A DNA stretch of 22,299 nt from JBGTKH01 sp041744735 (lineage in GTDB: Bacteria; Planctomycetota; Planctomycetia; Pirellulales; Pirellulaceae): contig JBGTKH010000415.1 of the NCBI GenBank assembly GCA_041744735.1, positions 1-22,299 of the forward strand. Direction: 5' to 3'. Numbering within the stretch: the stretch's first letter is position 1; the number at the start of each line of letters is the position of its first letter. Made by a program: the position numbers and the translations under genes. Of this stretch, positions 1 through 7,521 are shown one piece after another. The notes under the pieces are model-generated. The model had not been told where the DNA came from. It did no database searches and saw only the letters and a list, made by a program, of their open reading frames with translations.

Positions 1-890
1 TTCACCGGGCCGCTCGGCAAATTCTCCAGCGCTTGCTCGACAATCTTCAGGCTCTCCTTGATCTCTTCCATGCGGATCAAGTAACGGGCATAGCAATCGC
101 CGGCCTTTGCACAGCAAACCCGAAAATCGAAATCGGCATACGACAGATATGGCTGGTCCTTGCGCAAGTCGTACGTCAGCCCGCTGGCCCGTGCGATGGG
201 GCCGGTCGCGCTGCGGTTGATTGCTTCCTGTTTGGTCAGCACTCCCACGTCCTTCGTGCGATCGACAAAGATGCGATTGCGATTCAGCAGCCGTTCCATG
301 TCGTCCACGGTCTTGGGAAACGTCTTTAGGAAGCTGCGAATCTTTTCGATCACCAGCGGCGTCATGTCGTGCATCAACCCGCCGACGCGCGTGTAACTGT
401 TGGTAAACCGCGCCCCGCACAGCGTCTCGAAGATGTCGTAAATCACCTCGCGCTGGTAGAACGCATACAGGAAGAACGTGAACGCACCGGTGTCGAGGCC
501 CATCGCGCCGACACACAGCAGATGATCGCTGATGCGAGCCAACTCGGCGATGATCACACGGATGTATTTGCACCGGGCGGTCAGCTCGATCCCCATCAGC
601 GTCTCGACCGCCTGATGCCACGCCACGTTGTTGGCCATCGGCGAGATGTAATTCATGCGGTCGGTGACCGTGACGTACTGGTTGTAATCCAGGTGCTCAC
701 CGATTTTCTCGAAGCCCGAATGCAAGTAACCGATGTCCGGGATCGCATCCACCACCCGCTCGCCGTCCAGCTTTAGCAGCAGCCGCAGCGTCGTGTGCGT
801 GGCCGGATGCTGCGGACCGAAGTTCAACGTCCACAAATAGTCCTGCTCGGACTGAGTGGGTGCGGGCGTCATGGTGGGAGTCATTGCCAT
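1..890 (-). CDS. nuoD: NADH-quinone oxidoreductase subunit D (49 kDa), 3' part outside window
   Basis: This is the 49-kDa subunit of the peripheral arm of respiratory complex I. With NuoB it forms the quinone-reduction site at the membrane face. The visible 296 residues are the N-terminal three quarters of a family that is usually about 400 residues long; the stop codon lies beyond base 1. Seen directly: GPQHPATH at about residues 25-32, GYLHSGFEK at about 54-62, and DRMNYISPMANN at about 78-89. These hold the His and Tyr that line the quinone pocket in characterised complex I. Three in-frame ATGs (890, 884, 872) could start the protein, and none has a clear Shine-Dalgarno sequence. It is the fourth gene of a nuoABCD operon, but 255 bases of repeat-bearing DNA separate it from nuoC. 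Identity is certain; the exact start is not. Confidence 0.96.
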   Translation of the reverse strand, partial: MAMTPTMTPAPTQSEQDYLWTLNFGPQHPATHTTLRLLLKLDGERVVDAIPDIGYLHSGFEKIGEHLDYNQYVTVTDRMNYISPMANNVAWHQAVETLMGIELTARCKYIRVIIAELARISDHLLCVGAMGLDTGAFTFFLYAFYQREVIYDIFETLCGARFTNSYTRVGGLMHDMTPLVIEKIRSFLKTFPKTVDDMERLLNRNRIFVDRTKDVGVLTKQEAINRSATGPIARASGLTYDLRKDQPYLSYADFDFRVCCAKAGDCYARYLIRMEEIKESLKIVEQALENLPSGPV

Positions 891-944
891 TGGGCGATCG
901 TCACGGCTGTGTACGGCAGGAAGGTGCGGTTTGAAAGTTCTTTG

Positions 945-1110
945 GAATGACGAATGACGAAATACCCAATGACGAAAGAATGACGAATGTCGAATGACGA
1001 AGGGGCCACATTTTGGGCCGAGCGTCATTCACTCGTCGACACTCCATTTCGCTCATCATCATCTTTCTCTTCAGAATACAGGCTTCGTCATTCGTCATTC
1101 GTCATTTGTC
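945..1110. repeat. AATGACG direct repeats facing inverted CGTCATT copies
   Basis: The non-coding stretch between nuoC and nuoD (891-1145) carries AATGACG at 946, 953, 968, 979 and 993, plus a variant AATGTCG at 986. The reverse complement CGTCATT occurs at 1023, 1086, 1093 and 1100. The outer arms 945-961 and 1084-1100 are perfect inverted repeats of 17 bases, so the transcript could fold into a long hairpin. Short frames on either strand here only translate the repeat and should not be called genes. I recall similar AATGACGA-type intergenic elements in planctomycete genomes, but could not check this. It may be a dispersed repeat inserted within the nuo operon or an mRNA structure affecting nuoD expression. 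Confidence 0.8.
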
Positions 1111-1145
1111 GGTAGCGTTTCCATTCGTAAAGTTCCGCCCCGCGC

Positions 1146-1646
1146 TTATGCTCCGTCTCTTGTCAGCACCGGAAAATTGTGTCGTTCGCCGCGGCCTTGC
1201 AGCGGATAGTCTTTGCGCAGCGGGTGCGCGGTGAACTCCTCGGGCATTAGGATGCGGCGCAGATCGGGATGGCCGTCGAAGTGAATGCCGAACATGTCCC
1301 ACACTTCTCGCTCTAGCCAATTCGCGCCTTCCCACAACGGCACAACGGACGGCACGGACAGGCTTGGCTCGTTCAACATTACGCGGATCGTCAACCGTTG
1401 GCCCGTGCGCGTGTTCAACAGCAAGTACACCAAACCAAAACGGTCTATTGCGTCGCGGTAGTGCAGGTAATCGACGCACGTGATGTCGACCAGCATGTCG
1501 AAACCGCAGTCGTTCTTTAGAAAGGTCAGCGCTTCGAACACGCTGGCCTGCGGCACGACCACGCGCGTCTGCCCACGGAATTCGCTCAACGTGGCATCCA
1601 GGCACGTGGCCTTCAGCAGATTCAGGATTTCCTTATTGGTAATCAC
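1146..1646 (-). CDS. nuoC: NADH-quinone oxidoreductase subunit C (30 kDa)
   Basis: This is the 30-kDa structural subunit of the complex I peripheral arm, which packs against NuoB and NuoD and carries no cofactor. The protein has 166 residues, a normal length for an unfused NuoC. The family signature is in the C-terminal half: EREVWDMFGIHFDGHPDLRR at about residues 112-131, followed by ILMPEEF and HPLRKDYPL. The chosen start is a GTG (MITNKEIL), with a purine-rich GGCGGA a few bases upstream. An ATG slightly upstream is in another frame and stops after ten codons. The gene follows nuoB after 55 bases and precedes the repeat region and nuoD. It is separate from nuoD, unlike the nuoCD fusion of enterobacteria. 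Confidence 0.97.
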   Translation of the reverse strand: MITNKEILNLLKATCLDATLSEFRGQTRVVVPQASVFEALTFLKNDCGFDMLVDITCVDYLHYRDAIDRFGLVYLLLNTRTGQRLTIRVMLNEPSLSVPSVVPLWEGANWLEREVWDMFGIHFDGHPDLRRILMPEEFTAHPLRKDYPLQGRGERHNFPVLTRDGA

Positions 1647-1701
1647 CGTCCGCCGTCTCTTTCATGATTTTGCCCCCCGTGATTTTGCGACCCCCGCCGC
1701 T

Positions 1702-2277
1702 CTAGCGCAGCGCTGGTACCTGACCCAAGATCGGCAATTCGATCAACGCCCGCTTTCTTTGCTGCCGCTGGGGCAGATTGAATTCCTTGCCCGAGATGGT
1801 TCCTTCGAGCTGGATCTTATCCTGCAAGTCGATGATCGCTTGAATCAATTGTTCGGGCCGTGGCGGACAACCGGGGATGTACATGTCGACTGGGATGAAG
1901 CGGTCGATGCCTTGCACGACACAGTAGGTGTCAAACACGCCGCCGGTCGACGCGCACGCGCCCATTGAAATACACCACTTCGGCTCGTGCATCTGCTGCC
2001 AGATGCGTTGCAGCACAGGCAGCATCTTCATCACCACTCGGCCGGCCACGATCATCAGGTCGCACTGCCGCGGGCTGAAGCGGAACACTTCGGCGCCGAA
2101 GCGGGCCAGATCGTGTTTGCTGGCACCGGTGGCCATCAGTTCGATGCCACAGCACGCGGTGGCGAACGGCATCGGCCAAAGGCTGTTCTTGCGGCACCAG
2201 TTGCCCAGTGCGTCGAGCTTGCTGACCACGACATTTTCGGGAAGCTCTACCGCCATCGGAACACCCCCTTTCGCCAT
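1702..2277 (-). CDS. nuoB: NADH-quinone oxidoreductase subunit B (20 kDa, N2 cluster)
   Basis: This is the subunit that binds the terminal iron-sulfur cluster N2 of complex I and passes electrons to quinone. All four expected cluster ligands are visible: the adjacent pair C42-C43 in ATACCGIE, C108 in SMGACASTGG and C137 in IPGCPPRP (numbered from the first Met). The length of 191 residues is normal. Two starts are possible: the ATG at 2277, which overlaps nuoA by 31 bases, and an in-frame ATG at 2256 (MAVELPENV), which overlaps by 10 bases. Either overlap suggests translational coupling with nuoA. The C-terminal tail (QRQQRKRALIELP) is basic and specific to this protein. Confidence 0.98.
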   Translation of the reverse strand: MAKGGVPMAVELPENVVVSKLDALGNWCRKNSLWPMPFATACCGIELMATGASKHDLARFGAEVFRFSPRQCDLMIVAGRVVMKMLPVLQRIWQQMHEPKWCISMGACASTGGVFDTYCVVQGIDRFIPVDMYIPGCPPRPEQLIQAIIDLQDKIQLEGTISGKEFNLPQRQQRKRALIELPILGQVPALR

Positions 2278-2669
2278 GCGTAAGCAAAGCCCAACGCCAG
2301 CAAGGCGATGAACACCAGCACCTCGCCGAACACCAAGGCGCGGCTCAGTCCGATTCCCGCTGCATTGGCCGTCTCGATCACCGCGTCGAGCCCGTGCTCG
2401 TTCTTGCTGGCCACGGCCCAGGGATATAGGAAGAGCAGTTCGACGTCGAAAATCAAAAACGCGATCGCCACTAGGTGAAATCGCACGTCAAAGCGGCGCC
2501 GCGTGTCGTGAATCGGGTCCATGCCGCTCTCGTACGGCATCTCTTTCACGGCCCCCGAACGCTTCGGCCCCAACACCCCCGCCACCACCAGCATTCCCGC
2601 CGACAGCAGGACGGCACACAGCGCGAACAGAAAAATGGGCAGTACGAGCGTTTCCATAAGGAACGTCAC
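2247..2669 (-). CDS. nuoA: NADH-quinone oxidoreductase subunit A, membrane subunit
   Basis: This is a small membrane subunit at the junction of the peripheral and membrane arms of complex I; its long loop contributes to the quinone site. Three hydrophobic segments are visible, at about residues 9-31, 62-83 and 110-132. The conserved loop motif PYESGMDP (about 45-52) and FDVELLFLYPWA (about 74-85) identify the family. The length of 140 residues is slightly above the usual 120-130. The frame can begin at GTG 2669 or ATG 2657 (METLVLPIF); the sequence before them does not decide. It is the first gene of the operon, so the palindrome at 2698-2719 is well placed to control the whole nuo set. Confidence 0.96.
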   Translation of the reverse strand: MTFLMETLVLPIFLFALCAVLLSAGMLVVAGVLGPKRSGAVKEMPYESGMDPIHDTRRRFDVRFHLVAIAFLIFDVELLFLYPWAVASKNEHGLDAVIETANAAGIGLSRALVFGEVLVFIALLALGFAYAWRKGVFRWR

Positions 2670-2697
2670 GCAAACGGCTTGTGACCACCAAATCCGA

Positions 2698-2719
2698 CTT
2701 TGTGAATCTTATCACAAAG
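2698..2719 (-). promoter_or_regulatory. Rex-type (alternatively CRP/FNR-type) operator upstream of nuoA
   Basis: A perfect palindrome with 8-base arms and a 6-base spacer lies 29 bases upstream of the GTG start of nuoA. Read on the nuo coding strand its core is TTGTGATAAGATTCACAA. The published Rex consensus is TTGTGAANNNNTTCACAA, so the site differs from it at one inner position. Rex represses respiratory and fermentative genes and is released by NADH, which makes an NADH dehydrogenase operon a fitting target. The CRP core TGTGA-N6-TCACA also fits, but the outer TT/AA pairs favour Rex. The TAAGAT inside the palindrome could serve as a -10 box, which would make binding directly block polymerase; I see no convincing -35 box. 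No Rex gene is in the window. Confidence 0.65.
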
Positions 2720-2804
2720 GTAGGCCGATAGAAAACCCGGCACAGCGGCCGAGTTCACGCCAGCATCCTATCGGCCGGACGTGGATTGGTCAACCAGAGG
2801 CCGA

Positions 2805-2884
2805 GTAGCCGAAGTCGCCAGACTTTGGATGGGGTACTTTCGACCGATACTTTGCACTGTCCAAAGTCTGGCGACTTCGGCTAC
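2805..2884. repeat. Perfect 25-base inverted repeat between FAD oxidoreductase and nuoA
   Basis: Arms 2805-2829 and 2860-2884 are exact reverse complements, separated by 30 bases. Each arm contains the core GCCGAAGTCGCCAGACTTTG or its complement. It begins 20 bases after the stop codon of the upstream minus-strand FAD oxidoreductase, so in RNA it would form a very stable stem that could end that transcript or protect its 3' end. There is no T-run, so it is not a standard intrinsic terminator. The near-palindromic structure and lack of coding sequence also fit a dispersed REP/MITE-like element. Confidence 0.8.
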
Positions 2885-2904
2885 GGGGTCATGATTAGTC
2901 TGAA

Positions 2905-4626
2905 TTATGGCTTGGCCAGACGCATCAATTTCGCGCAGCGGCCGACGAAACGGAACAAAGTGTGGCCCAGCACCCAAAGCGGCAGGACAGCGTATTTGGC
3001 AAAGCCGACGATCCGATGATTGTGCGGCCGGCCGCGCTGGAATCGCCAGCGGTCGTAGATCCGCAGCGGGGCGAACGTCCAAGGTTCCTTGAATCTCCAA
3101 ATCTTACAACGGGGTGTCTGCGATTCGCAGTCGTCCAGAATCCCGTTCACCGCGCGGCGAGCGGCTTCGTTGGCCGATTCCATCGTGGCCAAGTCGGTAT
3201 TCGTGCGTACAAAGTCGGCGGCTAAGGCGAGATTTCGGATTTTCGTGACGGCTTCTGGCCGCGACTTCCATGAATCGGCTGTGTTGATCAACAGCGGTTC
3301 GCGGTTGGTCAGTTCGCCAGAAGGCAACACCTCGATCGCTGGGTCGAGGAACCAATCGACCAGGTCGCTGTCGTTGATGTCGAGCGACGTGCCGTCGTTC
3401 AGGTGGTCCTTGAGCTGCTTCCACACTTCGTCCTTGATTTGATCGATCGTCGACTGCTTTGCCGGCCGCTGATGGCTGCCCGGCTTGTTCCAATCGGAGA
3501 TATCGACCGAGAGAATGCCTTGCACGTTGCCCTTGCCGTATTTGCTAAAGTCGAACTGACGCCAGAACCGCCGCTGAGCGATCGACGTCAACGCCCAGGA
3601 TGAATCGATGTACAACGTGTGCCCCAAAACATCCTCGAGGTCCTTTCGCAGGTAGAACTGCATGCCGGTCATCCATTCGACCTTCAAGTCGCGCAGCCGG
3701 CCCATCTGCGGATCGGCCTGGACCATCGCGGGCGTGACTAAGTCGCGCATCACTTCGACCGGCATGGCGGCGACGTAGTAGTCCGCCTCGACGCGCGTCC
3801 GCGAACCGTTCTCTTCCACGGCCACACTTTGAATGCGGCCGTCGGCGCAATCGAATTCCACGACGCGGGCATTCGTCCGGTAATCCACCCCCAGCCCGCG
3901 CAGGTACTTCACCCACGGGTCGATCCACACATCGTTCGTGGGTCCGCTCAGCACGCGATCGACTTGCACGCCCGGCCGAGCCAAATCGAACATCAATTGC
4001 AACAGGATGTAGCCGCCCGTGCGCGTGCTCATCTCCTTGGCCTGCGCCGCGACCAGCGAGCGTGTCAGTCCGTTGGCGAAGTACTTTTGATACGCCTCCG
4101 ATTGCTCGTCGGCTTTCGAAAATTCCCACCACGGCTGTTTTTCGTATTCGGCCAGCCGTCGCTCGTGGCACGTCGTCAACAGCACGAACAGCCGCTCGCT
4201 GAATTGGATTAGATCCTTCAAGCCTAAACCAAGCTCGCCGCCGAATACGTAGCGAAACGATCGCAACAGGTCCGTGGGCGACACCGGCATATGAACCGGA
4301 AACAGCAATTCATCGGCACCGGCCCGCGCAAGCTGCACTTCGTCGGTTCCGATCAGATTGTCGATGACCGATTTGTCGCCGAACGGAATCCGCCGCATCG
4401 TGTCGGGCAGATGCCGGTAGAATCCGGGAAAGAAACGGAAGCCGTGCTCGCCCGGCAAGTCCTTGTTATCGCCCGTCGCGCTGCCCGGCTTGGGATGGCT
4501 GCGGGCCTTGCCGCCGGGAATGTGGTGAGCGTCATAGACCACCACTTCAAACCCGCGTTCCGCCAATTCATGCGCGGCACTCAACCCGCCCACGCCGCCG
4601 CCAAGAATTGCCACTCGCTTTGCCAT
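2905..4626 (-). CDS. FAD-dependent oxidoreductase, phytoene desaturase/amine oxidase-like
   Basis: This is a 573-residue flavoenzyme of the phytoene desaturase/hydroxysqualene dehydroxylase/amine oxidase superfamily. The N-terminus has the FAD dinucleotide-binding motif VAILGGGVGGLSAAHELAER (GxGxxG at about residues 9-14), then a VVYDAHHIPGGKARS segment in which GGKA matches the family's flavin-contact loop. A second conserved stretch, GEHGFRFFPGFYRHLPDTM at about 59-77, is typical of a bacterial subgroup annotated as NAD(P)-binding or hydroxysqualene dehydroxylase-like proteins. The C-terminus (FAKYAVLPLWVLGHTLFRFV) is hydrophobic and could bind the membrane, which would fit an isoprenoid substrate. 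No hopanoid or carotenoid genes are nearby, so the substrate is unknown. It is transcribed divergently from ldhA, with about 119 bases between starts. Confidence 0.88.
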   Translation of the reverse strand: MAKRVAILGGGVGGLSAAHELAERGFEVVVYDAHHIPGGKARSHPKPGSATGDNKDLPGEHGFRFFPGFYRHLPDTMRRIPFGDKSVIDNLIGTDEVQLARAGADELLFPVHMPVSPTDLLRSFRYVFGGELGLGLKDLIQFSERLFVLLTTCHERRLAEYEKQPWWEFSKADEQSEAYQKYFANGLTRSLVAAQAKEMSTRTGGYILLQLMFDLARPGVQVDRVLSGPTNDVWIDPWVKYLRGLGVDYRTNARVVEFDCADGRIQSVAVEENGSRTRVEADYYVAAMPVEVMRDLVTPAMVQADPQMGRLRDLKVEWMTGMQFYLRKDLEDVLGHTLYIDSSWALTSIAQRRFWRQFDFSKYGKGNVQGILSVDISDWNKPGSHQRPAKQSTIDQIKDEVWKQLKDHLNDGTSLDINDSDLVDWFLDPAIEVLPSGELTNREPLLINTADSWKSRPEAVTKIRNLALAADFVRTNTDLATMESANEAARRAVNGILDDCESQTPRCKIWRFKEPWTFAPLRIYDRWRFQRGRPHNHRIVGFAKYAVLPLWVLGHTLFRFVGRCAKLMRLAKP

Positions 4627-4735
4627 GCTCGGTGTTCTCTGGAACTGTAACTTGGCACGTCCGCGATTGTCACGCCAGTCTTGCTCGTCTATCCTCCGAG
4701 TGTAACATGTTTAGCCGTATTGCTAATAAGTCGCT

Positions 4736-4740
4736 AGAGG
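4736..4740 (+). promoter_or_regulatory. Ribosome binding site deciding the ldhA start
   Basis: AGAGG lies five bases before ATG 4746. The reading frame is open further upstream to 4608, but the upstream ATGs at 4608 and 4707 have no comparable site, and the residues they would add do not belong to the dehydrogenase fold. Confidence 0.5.
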
Positions 4741-4745
4741 CCGCC

Positions 4746-5756
4746 ATGAGAGTCGCTGTGTTTAGCACGAAGAGTTACGACGAACGTTTTCTGCAAGGCG
4801 CGGCGCAAGAAAGCGGACATGAGTTGACTTTTTTTGAGCCGCGGCTGTCCGAGCAAACGACCATACTCGCGCGCGAATTCCCGGCGGTGTGCGCGTTTGT
4901 GAACGATCAGTTGGACCGGGGCGTGCTGGAGCAGTTGGCCGAGGGCGGCACGCGGTTGATCGCGCTGCGGTGTGCGGGGTTCAATAACGTCGACTTGCAG
5001 GCCGCGGCCGAACTAGGGATCAAGGTCGCTCGTGTCCCCGCCTATTCGCCGCATGCGGTAGCGGAACATACGGTCGGGTTGATACTGGCCCTGAACCGGC
5101 ACCTGCACAAGTCGTACAACCGCGTGCGCGAAGGAAATTTTTCGTTGGAGCGTCTGCTGGGCTTTGACTTGAACGGGCAAACCGTGGGCATCGTCGGCAC
5201 GGGACAGATCGGCAGCGTCGTGGCGCGGATTCTGCACGGCTTCGGCTGCCGCATACTGCTCTACGACGTGGTCGAAAATGAAGCGTGCAAAGCATTCGGA
5301 CAATACGCTCCGTTACCGCAACTGCTGTCCGAGTCCGACATCATCACGCTGCACTGCCCACTGGTGCCGCAAACGCATCACTTGATCGACGGCCCCGCGC
5401 TGAATCAAATGAAAACCGGCGTGATGCTGATCAACACCAGCCGCGGGGCGCTGATCGACACGCAAGCCGTCATCGCCGCCCTGAAGTCCGGCAAAATCGG
5501 CTACCTGGGCCTGGACGTGTACGAAGAAGAGTCCGACCTGTTCTTCGAAGACCTCTCGGGCCAAGTCATCCAAGACGACATCTTCTCGCGCCTGCTGACC
5601 TTCCCCAACGTCATCATCACCGGCCACCAAGCCTTCTTCACCCGCAACGCCCTAGAAGCCATCGCCCGCGTGACGATGGAAAACATCACCGCGTTTGAAC
5701 GGGGAGACGAACTGAGGCGGCCAGCAGAAGCAGCGCAGGCACCGCGACTCCAGTGA
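4746..5756 (+). CDS. ldhA: D-lactate dehydrogenase (LdhA type, NAD-dependent)
   Basis: This enzyme interconverts pyruvate plus NADH and D-lactate plus NAD in the cytoplasm. From ATG 4746 the protein has 336 residues, very close to the E. coli LdhA length of 329. It starts MRVAVFSTKSYDERFL, matching the start of LdhA proteins. The NAD-binding motif GTGQIG is at 151-156. Catalytic positions of the D-2-hydroxyacid dehydrogenases are present: Arg233 in NTSRGALID, the Glu in DVYEEE at about 257-262, and His294 in ITGHQAF. The LdhA-specific stretch DLFFEDLSGQVIQDD is also present, which separates it from glycerate or phosphoglycerate dehydrogenases. The C-terminal 15 residues are Ala/Arg/Pro-rich and probably non-essential. 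The gene diverges from the FAD oxidoreductase. Confidence 0.92.
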   Translation: MRVAVFSTKSYDERFLQGAAQESGHELTFFEPRLSEQTTILAREFPAVCAFVNDQLDRGVLEQLAEGGTRLIALRCAGFNNVDLQAAAELGIKVARVPAYSPHAVAEHTVGLILALNRHLHKSYNRVREGNFSLERLLGFDLNGQTVGIVGTGQIGSVVARILHGFGCRILLYDVVENEACKAFGQYAPLPQLLSESDIITLHCPLVPQTHHLIDGPALNQMKTGVMLINTSRGALIDTQAVIAALKSGKIGYLGLDVYEEESDLFFEDLSGQVIQDDIFSRLLTFPNVIITGHQAFFTRNALEAIARVTMENITAFERGDELRRPAEAAQAPRLQ

Positions 5757-5757
5757 A

Positions 5758-5958
5758 TTGTTCGGAGGATTTTTCCCTTTCCGGAAGTTGCCGTGGGAAG
5801 TCGTCTTGCAAGATGCCTCGCACGCCGAAACTCTGCGGCAAGTTCTGTTTTCGCGCGCCACGGCCAAGTTTATCGGAACGTCCACTTCCCGCGGAAGCCT
5901 GCCCCTGCCCAATGCGACTCGACGTGACTTGGGGAAATTCTTGAAGTCGGTGAAATGA
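5758..5958 (+). CDS. Short unexplained reading frame after ldhA
   Basis: The 281 bases between ldhA and the next supported gene contain one 66-codon frame. It opens with TTG two bases after the ldhA stop and reads LFGGFFPFRKLPWEVVLQ at its start, ending with RRDLGKFLKSVK. The amino-acid composition looks protein-like, but I recognise no family. There is a GGAGGA at 5763-5768 with no start codon at the right distance behind it. It could be a small gene, the degraded 3' end of a lost gene, or chance. I see nothing else in this interval except AT-rich DNA around 5998-6020, which may hold the promoter of the next operon. Confidence 0.2.
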   Translation: MFGGFFPFRKLPWEVVLQDASHAETLRQVLFSRATAKFIGTSTSRGSLPLPNATRRDLGKFLKSVK

Positions 5959-6037
5959 ATGGCGGCACGGCGGCCTTCATTTGTTGGGCGAGAACGGTAA
6001 ATTGGAATTTAACTTTTTTGCGAAAGTGGGGAAAGCC

Positions 6038-7405
6038 ATGTCTTCTGTCACGTTTCGACGGGCTGGCGGATTGGCTCGTGCAGCATTTGCGATCGCTTTG
6101 TTGGCTACCGCCTGGTTGTCTGCTTCCGGCGATTTTTGTCGCGCGGCAGATGGCGCGAAACTGGAAGAAGCGCTGTTGCAGCAGGCGCCCAAAATCCTGG
6201 AAGCGTTGCGATCGCGCGGCTGCCGCAGCGCGGGTGTTCTGAAATTCCGAGTGCTCAAGGGCCAGGGAAAGCCGTCGGACGACGCAGGCACGTTGAATTG
6301 GCTGATCGCCCAACGGCTGGAGGCGGCCCTGGTATTGGCGAGTTCGCCGCAGGCCGGCACGCGAATTCAACTGGTTCGCGACGCCAGCGGCGTGGCGGCC
6401 AAAATCCGTGGCGCCAGCCATCTTTCGGGCAATGGACGACAGTTGCTATTCGACGCACAGTATACGGCGGCCTGGGGAGAGGCAAAGATTAACGTGGACG
6501 CCTTTGTCACCGGCGTGGTGCAGGTTGCGCCGGACCTGGAAAACTTGCAGATCGACGTTCTCGCCGTCCGTCGACAGGCCCCCGAGTTGGAAGCCATCGC
6601 GCGGTTCTTTGTGCAAACGGACGGCGCGATCCTAAACGAATTGGGAGAGAGTTTTCAACTTCGCTCCCTGCCCGACGATGGGGACGATCCAGCGGCACGA
6701 GCCCGGCTCGTGAAATCGCGTCCACAGGAAGAGTTTCCGCTGGTCCACAAGCCCTCGGTGTCCTTGCGAATCTTCTATGACGACCGACCGGTTGAACTTA
6801 CATTCGAACATGGTGAAGCCGTGATCCCCGAACCACGCGAGGGACAGACGGTCACGATGAAGCTGGAACGCTTGGATCGTTCCAACGTTGTGCTGGGCGC
6901 GGTGCTCAAGGTCAATGGAGAAAACACGCTATTCCGCCAGCGGATGCGGGATTTGGATTGCGCCAAGTGGGTTTTGAAACCGGGAAGCCCTGCGACCACC
7001 ATTCGCGGATTTCAATCGGATGACAACCGAGCCGAGGCTTTTCGCGTCGCCTCCCGCGAAGAATCCGAGCCCTTGGAAATGTACTACGGCCCCGACGTGG
7101 GCAACATTTCGCTGGTCGTGTTCCAAGAGGCTTCCGCGCCGCCCCCGCCCGATTCGCGTGACGAAGCGCCCGATTTGCTCGCGATTGCCAAAGCTCAATT
7201 TCCCGTCAAGCCGCCGCTAAACCAGGAAGCATTGCAGGCACAAATGCGCATCGCTGTTGAAGGAAATACGACGCGAGGCATCATCGCTCACGGCGGCGAA
7301 ATTGGCCAACGTATTCAGATGGAAAAGTACTTCTGGAATGTCGAGCCGATTATGTCCGCCGTAATTCGTTATTACCAGCCGACTCGTTCTCCATTACCGC
7401 GCTGA
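6038..7405 (+). CDS. Exported protein of unknown function, first gene of the caspase run
   Basis: I do not recognise this 455-residue protein with certainty. The start ATG 6038 has GGGG six bases upstream (6028-6031); the 19 codons open further upstream lack such support. A signal peptide is visible: basic SFRR-like start (VTFRRAGGLAR), then AAFAIALLATAWLSA, with cleavage likely near CRAADG. The first 150 mature residues (ALRSRGCRSAGVLKFRVLKG, later LNWLIAQRLEAALVLA) resemble the alpha/beta pattern of FlgO/CsgG-like periplasmic domains; this is only an impression. The C-terminal half (LRIFYDDRPVELTF, VLGAVLKVNGENTLFRQ, MYYGPDVGNISLVVF) looks all-beta. It precedes the WD40-caspase gene by 116 bases on the same strand, so it is probably its operon partner and may be an envelope-anchored companion. 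Confidence 0.7.
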   Translation: MSSVTFRRAGGLARAAFAIALLATAWLSASGDFCRAADGAKLEEALLQQAPKILEALRSRGCRSAGVLKFRVLKGQGKPSDDAGTLNWLIAQRLEAALVLASSPQAGTRIQLVRDASGVAAKIRGASHLSGNGRQLLFDAQYTAAWGEAKINVDAFVTGVVQVAPDLENLQIDVLAVRRQAPELEAIARFFVQTDGAILNELGESFQLRSLPDDGDDPAARARLVKSRPQEEFPLVHKPSVSLRIFYDDRPVELTFEHGEAVIPEPREGQTVTMKLERLDRSNVVLGAVLKVNGENTLFRQRMRDLDCAKWVLKPGSPATTIRGFQSDDNRAEAFRVASREESEPLEMYYGPDVGNISLVVFQEASAPPPPDSRDEAPDLLAIAKAQFPVKPPLNQEALQAQMRIAVEGNTTRGIIAHGGEIGQRIQMEKYFWNVEPIMSAVIRYYQPTRSPLPR

Positions 7406-7521
7406 CGAGCCGGCCGGCAGTTGTAGCGATCCAGAGATCAATTACCATGACCAGTCACCAATGCCCAACAGGCGCAATTGCTTTCCAGGCGGCCGAGTCG
7501 TAGGAAACGGGAGAATCAGTA

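Noticed and set aside
901..1234. Several short frames between nuoC and nuoD on both strands
   Set aside because: Their translations (for example HSTFVILSSLGISSFVI) are just the AATGACG repeat read in different frames.
1702..2311. Plus-strand frames opposite nuoB
   Set aside because: NuoB with all four cluster cysteines on the minus strand explains the region; the plus-strand frames are shadows.
4681..4708. Sigma-70 type promoter TTGCTC-N16-TAACAT before ldhA
   Set aside because: The boxes match the consensus only partly and planctomycete promoters are poorly defined, so I did not list it as a feature.
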